From Symsagittifera roscoffensis (lineage: Eukaryota > Xenacoelomorpha > Acoela > Convolutidae), in NCBI RefSeq assembly GCF_963678635.1, contig NC_087065.1:17809623-17873622 (forward strand): a stretch of DNA of 64,000 nt. The letters run 5' to 3'. Below the pieces are notes generated by a model that saw nothing but the letters and a program-made list of their open reading frames with translations, was not told the DNA's origin and made no database searches. Positions within the stretch are counted from its first letter, which is position 1; the number at the start of each line of letters is the position of its first letter. A program made the position numbers and the translations under genes. Below are positions 53,990-64,000 of the stretch, piece by piece.

Positions 53990-56900
53990 ATCCCCTTTCG
54001 TGAATTAGATTTTTCATGCTTTTTGTTTTTCTTGTTCCGGTGTTGAGATGTTTGAGATGTTTTTGGACGCTGTTGAGATGTTTTTTGGAGGCTCCATAAT
54101 ATTGATCGGGATTGGATTGCCTAGTGCCTTCGTTAGTGTCGCTTGTCGATTCCTTGTTGATTTTCTTGTCGGTTCCGCAACTGTTGTCCGTTGGGGTGTC
54201 TTTTTCACGTCTACGCGTTTGTGAGAGGTTGCCTTATTATCCGTTGCTGTTGAAGACAAGCCGTCGCTTGATGAAGGTCCTGATTCTCCTGAGTCTCTTT
54301 TATCGGCCTCTTTGAAGTACATTCTCCTTGCCTGCATAAGTTTTGGTGTTCCATCCGTTCTCTTCCCCGTCTCGCCTTTCTCTTTTTCTTTGCCGTTTCT
54401 GGATCCCTTCGGATCTGATGCTCTCATGTCTTTTCGTCTTCTGTGCACATCGGATATTGCGATGCGTTTGGCTATTCGATGTCTAAAAAACGTAAGCAAG
54501 GACCCGTTTGTCTTGTCTTGCAGACTTGTATGCGACATTCTCACTTATTCGTGATGGTCTAGATGGTCCATCGATTTGTGTGATTGAGACAAAAGTGATT
54601 CCGCAGTTCCTAGGCAAACGAGGTTGTTTACCTCGTGATTGACCAAGCCATGTGCGGGGTTAAGTTAATATTTTCCCGTATATTGTGTGGTACTTTTGCT
54701 CAAATGTTTTTGGTTCTTGAACCTTTGTGGCGATCTTTACCGTTTTTACAGCTACTTGTTGATTGCGTTTTTTAGTGTTAATGTCCACCTGTTTTTGTGT
54801 TCCTGTACATATTAAATTTTGAGCTTCACTTTCCTTGGCTAGCGAATATCTTGTTTTCACACCTGTACTACTTTGTGTTCGTGTAATTTGCCAAACCAAT
54901 TGGAGTGAGTTTTACGGCTCGGGAATTTTCTTCATCGGGAGTTTTTTGATTTTGACTTCTTTGTCAGACCAGCATTGTAGATCGTGCATTATCTATGGCG
55001 GGAGCGGTGGATGCATCTGGTTTTTCCGATCTAAAAAAGCATGTTTTGCTTTTACCCAGTTTGATTTGTTCGGTGAATTAGTTGTAGCTTAATTTGGTAG
55101 TGGTGCATTTGGTCTTTGTCAATTTTGTGGTCTTCAAACGGAGAGATTTTTTTAAACTTGTTGTGAGTGTTTTTATAATTTCGGCGACATCCGATGTCAT
55201 TTTAATGGGGATTTCTTTTCGTCTTTTTGCATGACTACTAATCTACATTTCAGTGTTTGTCTTAGGCGTCCTTATTTAGTTAATCCGGTAAGGGTCCGAT
55301 GAAGTCTAATTGTACTTCCTCATTTGGTTCGACAACTGGAATGAATGTGATTTTTCCAACGCTGGTTTTAAATTTTTACTTTGTTCTTTGAAGTGTCAAC
55401 AATTTTTGTCCGTTTGCACGATGGTTCGGTGAAAGTGTGGAAACCAAACGTTTTGGCACAGGTCTTGCATTGCCGCAGCTTCGGGGTGTGTCAATTGTAA
55501 GCTGTCCAGTATAGTCTGGCATAGCTGTTAGGTATGACGATGCGGTTAACTATCAGGATGCAATGGTCTTTGACATGGAGGCGGTTTCTTATGTTATACC
55601 ATTAATCTCCGTAAGAATTTTTAGTGCCCCCAGTCTCGTTTCTGTACAAAGTTCACTACTGATTTTATATTCCATTCTTTGCGTGAGGATGCGGCTATGA
55701 AATTGATCCTCATCACTTGTTGAAGGTTTTTCTGGTACAATGGCGTGTCCTTCTCCGCTCTGTTGCTGTTGCTTGTTGCTTGTTCCATTGTTGCTATCAC
55801 GCTTGCTTAAGTTAGTTCGCGGCTGGCTTTAAGTTGCTGTCTGTGTTCCGTCAATGTTGGCGGTGCTCCGTTTGGTGATGCTTCCTCTGTGTATTGTTGT
55901 TACGGGTCCACTCTCTTTCTGTAGTACTCGTACTGCTCGCTTACTTCCACCTTCAGTTCTGTTTATGATTGAACGTCATCCTGTTGTTTCTTCGATTCAA
56001 TTGCAGTTGTTTGAATCTCTGATTCTGCTTTTTGTGTCTTTGTTTGTGTTTTTGTGTAGATATGTCTGAGATTCGGGCTCTCGATATTTCTGTCTACAGG
56101 CGATATATCTGTCTACAGTTTCCCACCATTGTGTTCGTATAGTCTTTTTCATCCTTGTAGCTTGATGTTTTATTCGCGAAGACAATTGCGGGGAATCCTT
56201 GCCGTTTTGCATTTGTTTTTATCTCTCAGGCGGACATAATACTTTGTGGGGGCTTGATATGTTCATCAGCTGCCATCGATTTTCTTCTGTGCCATCTAGG
56301 GTTTGACAAGCTTTGCTCTCTGTCCGATTCTCCTCTCCAGATCAGCTCCGTTTTTCTCTATCATGGCGTCTGGGTAATGCTTCTCTTTCGGTCTCTTGCG
56401 CTATCGGGAATAAATCCGCCCTTGAAGCCTTTGTTTTCGTTTCTTCTTCTCAGTTCTTTTGTATTTTCCAATTCCAATTGTAGACGCGCCACAGATTACG
56501 CAGATTTCTAAATTTTGATTGAAATATTTATTTTCAGTTATTTCAGATGAGACTTTTAGAGTACTGTGGGAAGCGATTGTGTGTTGCGGCTTCCAACGTA
56601 AAATCTGTGTTTATCTGTGTTTTTAGCGGTGGTTTTAGTGCTGATGCTGTCTCTACCAGCTTTGGTATATATCTTGTGACGTGATGTATTGAACCTTGAA
56701 GCATTTTGGTTGTTTAAAATTGTTGTTGGTTTTTATGGTTTCGTTTTTGTATTGCGCCTGCTTTTCTATTAAAAGGTTTTTTGCCCTCATTACTATGATG
56801 TAGCCACGCCAATCTACCAGTTTAAACGCAAAATTGGTTTTGTCGAATGATATTGCTAGATATCATTATTTATTTTTTTCAATAATTTGTTCAATAGTTT

Positions 56901-59175
56901 TTTTTATGTTTCTTTTGGCCCGTTTGCTAAAACTAAGATATCATCTAACGCTAATGTATTTTATCAGCTGTTGAGTGCAAGGTTAATCGCTTTCTAAAAT
57001 TTGGTTTGGAAATGGTCTGTTCCAGTAGCGTTACCTCCAATTAGGCTGACGTTGTATTGATTTCTTGTTTCTACATCCAGAGAGACTCGCGATTATGCAT
57101 AGAGTAGATTTAGTGAAGAGAACAGGGTTTGCTCCTTTTCCTTCATTTTTATGATTGGTGCGAAATTGTCGAGGAGTAGTTTGAATATGGGCATCTGATA
57201 TTTTGATTTTTAATTGTGAGGATGAATTTGTTGATTTTCTATGAATATAATTCCATTTTAAAAGTTTGATTTTTTTTACCATTATCACAATTCGGCTGAT
57301 GAATTGTTTGTCTTAGCATTTCGCTAATTTTATGAAAGGTTTCTGATCCATTAATTTGTTCAGTTCCTTCTCCACTCGTTCTTGTAGATGGATTAGTACT
57401 CGTCTTCCTTTCTGTTGGATGGGGTTGACATTCTTCATGAATTTTGTTCTCATTGCGTGGTTTTTGACTTTCCAATTCAGACCCATCTTTTAATCATTTG
57501 AGTCACTTTATCTGACTTTTTTTCGTAGATGTTAAATATTTGGTTATATTTCAATGTATCCTGTAATAATCTGATGGCGATTTTTGATGGGATTTTTCGT
57601 CCGATAATATTCGCTTTGTGGTGAATAGAGCTGATTGTGTGGTCCAACCTCTAGATTCCACTGCGATAATCCAGCCTCCTCTTTGAATAAAAAACTTGCC
57701 GTTGTAATTTGCTAGATTTTTTGCTGCGGCCTCCGGTGGGATATATTTGAAGATTGCTGATCAGTCATTAGTTCGCAATTTTTGTGCTTTTCTTTTTTGT
57801 TTGGAAACGACATTGGTTTTTTTGAATCGGCTATCCCAAATTATTTTTCTGTTTTCGTATTTAGATTCTTTATATGGCCATTTAAGTCGTTTTCTTGAGT
57901 AGTTTCGTATTTCAAACGCTTCTCAAATAGCCAAAACAGTGATGTTGTCTTGTGGTATACCTTCCCAGTCGTTTGCCGATGTAAATTCGGCATAAGCCAC
58001 TGGGTCGTTGTTACCCATATTTTTCGTCGCCTCTTCCTCTTCATATTCACGTTGGCTTCTATTCGCCTCCTGCATGTTGTTAATGTTTGTTGATCTGAAT
58101 ACCATTGTAAAATGACCGCGGTTGGCACGTTTTTTGCGCAAACCTTGTCTTTCGATGGGCAAGAAAATAAGTCGTTTGGGCCAAAAAATCTGCCGCATTT
58201 GTAACACATACTGTTTCATTCATTTTTTTGCCCCTTGTGTTGTAGTTTTGTCTGGGCAGATTGTTTCGGCCTATCCAAACAACGCAGCCTCTTTCATTTC
58301 TTTGGTGCCCGTTTGGTCTGCCTCTTCCGCGTGGCTGTATATGAACTGTCGGTTTTTGTTTGATTTTTGGTTTTGTAGTTGACGATAACCCAAAGGGAAC
58401 ATGTAATTTTCTTTGAATTACTATGTTATGTCCCTTTCTCTCTTCTAATCGCATCTTCATATGCGTCTTGAGAGGATCTAGTTTTTGCTAGAAGCTCTTT
58501 GGCTATCTTCTTGTTTGAAATACGTGCCGTGAACATCTCTCGCTCATACCCTCTCATCTTCTCTGTCTACGCAACCAGCGCGTGATGCGAGTTCTTCGAG
58601 GTCAGCGTGTAATTGTTCAAAGGATTCGTTTTTTCGTTGCTTTCGGCAAATGAAATTATACTTTTCGAAAGCTTTCATCCTTTTCATATCGAAATTTTCT
58701 TAATTAGTCATAACGAGTATACGCATAGTTTTTCTCAGTCGCTGATTGGATTTCGAGTCCTGGTCATTTATATTGAATTTGTTGTTGACCATCTGTTCCG
58801 AGGCATAGGAACAGGTAGCTCATTATTTTGACGTCCACATTGTCCTACGCAATGTTGTTAGGCAGAGCGCCTGTCTCTTGTTTTGATAACGTTGTTTTCC
58901 CATTTCACTCTTTTCTCTTGTTTGTGGATATCTCTATGGCTTCCTTGGGCCTCTGTTTCGCCGCTAGTTTCGACTTCGAAATTTTTTTTTCAGTTGGTTC
59001 GACAACTGGTGTTTTTCTTCTAATTAAATTTCTTACCTCTATCCCGCCTCTGGCAAACATAGCCATTTCCATCATGGCCACCCACTTGCGCCATTCCAGT
59101 TGTGGCTCTGCTGATGCTTTTTGCCAGAATGATGGGATGTTCAGCGGGTTCTTGTATCCTGCTGGCTGCGCCATG
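53990..59175 (-). pseudogene. gag-pol remnant of the decayed gypsy element
   Basis: The gag start is at about 59175 (MAQPAGYKNPLNIPSFW, then LEWRKWVAMMEMAMFARGG; frame open to 58905), a typical W-rich gypsy capsid start. A zinc-knuckle region lies at 58100-58215 (CYKCGRFF, CPSKDKVC) with a frame break before ANRGHF. An integrase zinc-binding and core start lie at about 55265-55520 (HPEAAAM, VWFPHFHR, then VQLDFIGPLPD). The C-terminal tail with RKSTRNRQ is at 54014-54544. Intervening protease and RT regions are too decayed to place. Several stops and frameshifts make it non-functional. Confidence 0.65.
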
Positions 59176-59202
59176 TCATTCCGCTCTGTATGATCTACTC
59201 TA

Positions 59203-59392
59203 GAATACGAACGAACTGGCACAATAACTCTATAACTATTAAAGGTTGAAAAAATAACTGAACTCAATTCTGCATTCTGATTGTCTGAGCGTTTATGCTC
59301 GCCGTCAAGGCCATCTGTTCGGCAGTCAAGGGGTATACATATATAAATGAATACATCTTGATGTTAAGCAAATCTGGCTGGATGACAGACCC
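59203..59392 (-). repeat. 5' LTR of the decayed gypsy element
   Basis: Partner of 53392-53612. The gag ATG lies only about 30 bp downstream in sense orientation, so the primer-binding site region is very short. Confidence 0.7.
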
Positions 59393-61039
59393 AACAAGCT
59401 CACAGACTTGCAACTTACTTGAATCAGGTACTGTTATTCTTCCCATCATTAATCTACAAAACGCACTATCATTTGAATTATCTGAACCAAAACTATAATT
59501 AAAAATTTTGGTAAAATTCCAAAAACTAGTAAGAAAATTCATTTGAATTCAGTTTCGATTCGCGATTTAAACTGCAGTAAATTTGCATACATTGAATCTC
59601 TCTATTTAAAATTCTTTGTATATATTACCAATTGATTGAGTGAGATTCAAATTCAGGCCAATTTATGCGATCAAACTCAAAATTACAGAAAGTTTTGTCT
59701 TCTTATGTTAATATTGACTCAATGCGTTCAAATTTAAGATGATGTTTCATCTGCAACCTCTCTCGCTAAAGTTCTGGGATTTGAAAATTGCTAGTTTGAT
59801 TATCTTGCGGACTCTTTTAAGCGCTCTTCGCAGATCCTAGACTTTGTGTAACTGAAACCTTGATGGAAATGTTTTGTGCGTGGCAAGTTATTGCGCAGTC
59901 AATAAATTTTCTCCATTTGAGTTGAAGCAACTTAACTGATCATCTTAATTGGACATATGGCTCAAAGCTTAAGACATAATATTTTTGCGGTTGATCTCAA
60001 AGTTTGTTAATCATCAAAAACCAAAACTACTTGAGCAGTGAATGAATTCAGGGTTAAATCATTTCAATTTGTTTTTATAAAGAAAAGAATATTTCTGCAG
60101 ATAACTAGCATTTATAGCAATCGCAGCTTTGCCCTGATACAAAGAACTTTAATATATTTTTGCAAATTTTATTTTTTTGCGATAGACGCTTAGTCAAAAT
60201 GTTAACACGGTTTATTTTGGCAGCTGCTTTTGCGACTTAAAAGATCAGCTTCATGTGGGCTAAATTGTCAAAAATGAAATGGTTTTTCTGATTAGTTTGG
60301 GATTTAACCCAAGTTTTCTTGGTTGGAAGAGAGCTCAATGTTTTACCAGTGCCCATCGGCTCAAAGTTTTCCAAATGAAGAGTCTTTAAGTCGAAAAACT
60401 AAAAATCGTTAGGCAAGGAATCGATGTTAAGCAAACGAAACATTTCGACTTCAGTAATCAGTTTTGGCAGACGGTCTATAATCATCTGGGCTATCTACTC
60501 TACCGATAATTTCTGTCACGAGATCTAAATCAAATTGGAAGTCTCGATAAAATCTTGAATAAATTTGTTGCAGTTTTATCTCGACTCTAATTTTAATTGG
60601 ACCAAAAAAGCAGACGCCGTTTGGGGCGAAATCTGTTTGAGTGCAAAATGTAATAGAAGTTTGAGACTTTATTGATACCTTTTTGGATGAAGATTGCAAT
60701 GATCTTTGAAACAAAGTGACAAAATTCAATTTAAATAAGTGTAATAAGTAAGCCAAGAAAAATATCCAAATTAATTAACACTACAGTTTTATCAACTGAC
60801 TCTTTTTACCGTATTGACTTAACCTAAAAATTAGTTCCCTGAGTTAACAAACAGTTCGATATCATATACAACATTCGGTTGTTTTGAATCAATGCTTTAA
60901 TCATACTGATCAAACTCGAAGAAGTTAGTTGATCATAGCTAAATATTCATACGGTAGATTCTGATTTTGGGAGAGAAGCTATAAGGAGCTTCGAAACCTT
61001 CATAAAAACTTTTTTTTTCAGTTTGCAGTTAAGTTTCGC
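59393..61039. other. AT-rich stretch, no supported gene
   Basis: The frame at 60451-60756 (minus, 101 residues) has no recognised motif. Nothing else stands out. Confidence 0.35.
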
Positions 61040-62134
61040 TTAATTGAATTTTATTGACAACTTCAGGAAAATGAGCCATGTGATTTTAATGGAGACAAGA
61101 AGCGAAGCCTGTTTGTCATCGGATTCCGTTTCAAAGATTGCAGAAATATTCGGATTAAGTGTCGGTTCCTTTTTCGGTTCATACAAGAAGCTTTCAAACA
61201 GCTTATTCATCTCATCGGCAGTTTTTATGCAGTCGCTGGGTTCCGACTTCACTTCTATTTTCACTCGACTTGTTTCGTTGTAGTAAAGACAGTCGGAGCT
61301 TACGAGGTCGGAGTATCCTTTCGTGCATGTTGTTATGTAGCTGTTCATGTCGACTGCGTCAATTTGCATCTCTTTTGCCTTGACAATACATGCACAGTAT
61401 TTGTAAACGCTACCTGAAAAATAAGACTTTGACATTAGAGGATTTTTTTAACTCCCTATTGTACGAAGGGTCCCGCTTTGACACTATTTACAAATCTAGC
61501 TGCGATTAAGAGCTAGATTTTACTTTTTTTGATAAAGACGCCTTCGTTGCATATTTATATTCTATTCTGGGTGTAAAGGCGCAACTAAAAGCACTCTACT
61601 TGTCAAAATCTGAAATGAGTTTTTGAAATGTTTTCGGACAAATTAATTGCGGGTCCAAAAAATATTGCAAAATAGGGTTATGATGAAAAAAGGTGTTTTT
61701 TAGTAATTTGGGACATCTCGAGACAAAACGTTTCCCTTAACTAACACAAGTTAAACAAAACATAACAATTCGAAAAGGAAACAATTCGAGGCAAAAATCT
61801 GAAAGCATAACCGAGATGCGACTTCGACATCAAATTTACTATTTAAAAACGTACATAAGTTGACCAAATATTTCATTTAAATAATGAATTGACCAAAAGA
61901 ACAATGTTCAACATGTTCACTTCTTGAGACAGATCATTTATAAAAGCTTTTGTGGAATTTGGATGAAGTATAACTGAAAAACTATCTGGACGTACATTTG
62001 ATAAAGTTAAACTCGAAAAGAGTTGGTCTTCCATACTATAGTTTCTTAAAATGTTTCCTCACCTTCGTCCATTCCCGCTTCATACATCTGTGTTCCACAC
62101 AGAGCAACTGCTGCATCAACATCACTGAGAGTTA
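61040..62134 (-). CDS. Small cysteine-rich protein, two exons visible
   Basis: A paralogue of the gene at 569-945. The last exon, 61413-61040, begins after TTATTTTTCAG (minus strand) and encodes 124 codons with C-A-C, K-A-K-E, Y-x3-C-x2-G-Y, S-D-C-x-Y-Y and D-C-x-K-x-A blocks and a hydrophobic C-terminus. An upstream exon at 62063 to 62124 or 62134 ends GAAG/GTGAGG (donor) in matching phase and adds VDAAVALCGTQMYEAGMDE, giving a further Cys. The intron is about 650 bp. A first exon with a signal peptide is expected further upstream but was not found. Likely a secreted or membrane-anchored protein of unknown role. The shared phase and motifs make this the best-supported host gene here. Confidence 0.62.
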
Positions 62135-62359
62135 CTAAATATCAGAGAAAACATGATAACTGACATGATCTCTTTTTGCTCAGTGACCATCTTTTCCTTG
62201 GTCTGAGATTTTTACCGTCGATTATTTACGCCAATACCGCCCGAGTATTTGATGACATGCGTGGTAGTTATCCTATTCCAAGCTGATTTGGGTTTCTGCG
62301 ACAACCTTGTAATATTTATGTTTTTTTATAGATGGCGGGAAATTATATACTAGAAACCT

Positions 62360-62597
62360 CTTTTTGAGCTCCTCGTTTTTGCTATTGCTTTTGTCTGAAA
62401 TGTTAATTCAAATGAGTTTTGCTGATAAAAATCACAAAAACAAGACCATTTATCACCTGTGCGAACAAACAAAACGATTTGAACAAGTTCTTAAATATGC
62501 GAGTAATAATCGGCAAATGAAAAATCAAGAAAATTTCATTTTACGAGAGAAAGTGAAAAACAGCAAAAAAGCCCGAGATGCTGTTTTTCGTTCTCGG
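62360..62597 (+). CDS. Possible exon with bZIP-like basic region
   Basis: A 78-codon frame (ATG at about 62399) rich in Lys, Asn, Gln and Arg. It ends KKARDAVFRSR just before CG/GTAAGC, a good splice donor. The end loosely resembles a bZIP basic region (x-x-A-V-x-R-S-R), and introns in that region are common in bZIP genes. The invariant Asn is not in place (Arg-Asp instead), and no zipper exon was found downstream. Treat as a weak candidate. Confidence 0.2.
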
Positions 62598-62619
62598 TAA
62601 GCAAAAAAAAAAATTTTTT

Positions 62620-63535
62620 TCTCACTTCCCGTATTAAAACTTTTGCTCGATTTTTATGAAAATTGGTATTTTGACTAAATAGGTCTTAAGTTTTTTGAGC
62701 ACTCCTCATTTTGTCAACGAGCTGATGAATAATCACAAAGTCCAGTTTGGACCTTTTCCACGCATATTTGTACATTAATCCTTAAAAATAATAATTTTTC
62801 CTGCTTTCCTTGATATGTTTCTAAAATTCAATCAGTGAAAAACTGTTCACAATTACCCTGTTACAATTTGAACCGAATCAAGTCCATGCAATTGGGCATT
62901 ACCTTGCCATAGGACTCAAAATCAAAACCGTAAAATTACAAAACAAGGCTTTTCAAAAATTGTTCGAACGAAATTTTGAATGGAAAAGTTATTTTATTGT
63001 ATTAAGAATTATTAGAATGTATTGACCTGTTCGCACCGATGCGTTTTATTGAAGTATATAACTTGAAAATATTATTATCTTCTATAACTTGTATATCAAA
63101 TAGAATTTCGTATATTGATTTTCAAAAAGAACCCTTTGTCTTTATATACAAGCAGTTTTTTTCAGTTTTTTTTTGCGTCCTACTAAAGAAAAAAAGTAAT
63201 GCAACTAGTTAACTGAAAAAATAAGATATCTTTTCACATACATTTTTACGTTTCTTAAAAGTAGTAGCTATTAACCTATCTTTGGTTGATGCAATTGCTT
63301 ATCTCATATAAAAGAAGGGTTCTGGTACAAAAAGTTGAATTGAAACCCAAAACACTATTTTTGTTTCTAAAAAATAACTTTTTTTAATCTCGATTTGCGG
63401 CTGTATATTTGACTCTTTTCGTTTTTGTAAATTTGCACACAAAAATGGCACTAAGGATGTTGATTGAACGCAAGTATCGATATGGTACCATAAAGCGGTT
63501 GACAAATGCTATAGGCGTCTGGCAGAAGCACACGG
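62620..63535. other. AT-rich stretch, nothing supported
   Basis: Low-complexity AT sequence. The overlapping small frames at 63299-63606 on both strands are not called. Confidence 0.3.
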
Positions 63536-63539
63536 AATC

Positions 63540-63606
63540 CCGTTCGAGAAAACCACATCCTTTAGGTCCCCCTTTAGGTTCCGTTCGAGAAAACCACATC
63601 CTTTAG
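63540..63606. repeat. Direct repeat of 26 bp, 41-bp period
   Basis: 'ccgttcgagaaaacc' plus 'acatcctttag' occurs at 63540 and 63581 as exact copies. Confidence 0.9.
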
Positions 63607-63639
63607 TTTCGTATGAAAGTAATAAAAAAAAGTAACGGG

Positions 63640-64000
63640 AAGAAGTTTTGTAATATCATTGAAGGAAGGCCATTTTGGATTTGTTCTTGAAAGAACATAC
63701 TGAGTTAGGACTGGAGTGTATAACTCATAGAGTAATTTCGGATAGGGTACACCGTCTGCTCGTCACGCTATCTTATTTTCGGCCGGATAGATTCGTGCAA
63801 CTTCTTAGTCTAATACCGATCCTAATCTTACTCTTATACTATCTAGTCTCAGGTTGTTTAACTAGTCTCTGCTAGGCTCAATAGATCTAGGGTATACTGG
63901 TTTATTGCGGCTGCTGAAGTGCTCGGGAGAGTCCAACTAATTTCTAAGTTAAATTCAAATCTCTCTGGTGCTGAAATTACAAGTAACTTCAGCACTTACA
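63640..64000. other. Less AT-rich edge segment, possibly part of another element
   Basis: The composition changes near 63660 to a more balanced, pyrimidine-rich sequence with repeated 'ctaat', 'cttac' and 'tagtct' strings. Inverted motifs 'gctgaagtgct' (63913) and 'acttcagcactta' (63986) lie near the window end. It may be the edge of another repeat, cut by the window. Confidence 0.25.

Larger units (their letters stand above)
53392..59392 (-). mobile_element. Decayed Ty3/gypsy element with short LTRs
   Basis: The ends share a diverged direct repeat of about 190-220 bp (LTRs), enclosing minus-strand gag and pol remnants. In sense order these are a gag capsid-like frame, zinc knuckle, integrase and a pol C-tail. 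It is about 6 kb long, a normal gypsy size. The plus strand is strikingly T/G-rich, so the sense strand is A/C-rich. LTR divergence and frame breaks show an old insertion. Confidence 0.75.

Noticed and set aside
1-64000. CRISPR arrays, bacterial operons, riboswitches
   Set aside because: All evidence points to a eukaryotic genome. The tandem repeats have no spacer structure.

Overview
The window looks like a repeat-rich, AT-rich invertebrate chromosome segment, most probably nematode. The evidence is the TTTTCAG-type 3' splice sites before small exons, Ty3/gypsy and BEL/Pao retroelements, and many short inverted-repeat elements. The species cannot be fixed from the sequence. Ordinary host genes are few, and most of the sequence is transposable elements of different ages.

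The centrepiece (6022-28962, minus strand) is a giant, apparently intact Ty3/gypsy-type LTR retroelement of about 22.9 kb. Its 889-bp LTRs (28074-28962 is the 5' LTR, 6022-6910 the 3' LTR) differ at only 4 positions by my alignment, so the insertion is young. In element orientation it carries a 2.7-kb leader with a minisatellite and a 70-bp triple repeat. A gag-pol ORF of about 2,890 residues follows (coiled coil, gag, two zinc knuckles, protease, reverse transcriptase, RNase H, integrase), ending in an acidic tail and what reads as a TARG1-like macrodomain. Next comes a 746-residue ORF with a coiled coil and a complete SGNH/GDSL hydrolase motif set. Last is a 2,188-residue unrecognised ORF, in the same frame as the SGNH ORF and separated from it by a single TAA, with no ATG near its start. 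Splice-acceptor-like TTTTCAG sites lie 5 nt before the probable gag ATG and about 210 nt before the SGNH ORF. This points to spliced or trans-spliced mRNAs, and to stop-codon readthrough, or loss of an open fusion, for the last ORF. The element is flanked not by a 4-6 bp target duplication but by a 153-bp direct repeat.

The giant element sits in an older, broken gypsy element (3110-6008, minus). To the right are a perfect 193-bp-arm palindrome (29891-30282), a family of short GC-tract inverted-repeat elements (31.8, 39.1 and 40.5-42.1 kb), a decayed BEL/Pao element (about 35.0-39.8 kb, plus) whose integrase is split by one of those elements, and a duplicated gene-like family on the minus strand (42.2-48.9 kb). 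Beyond these lie a nested inverted-repeat composite (50.6-51.96 kb) and a second decayed gypsy element with short LTRs (53.39-59.39 kb, minus).

Probable host genes: two related small cysteine-rich secreted or anchored proteins at opposite ends of the window (569-945 and 61040-62134, both minus, both beginning their main exon at a TTTTTCAG acceptor), and a small Thr/Ser-rich secreted peptide (41050-41235, minus). Long AT-rich tracts between these hold nothing I can support.
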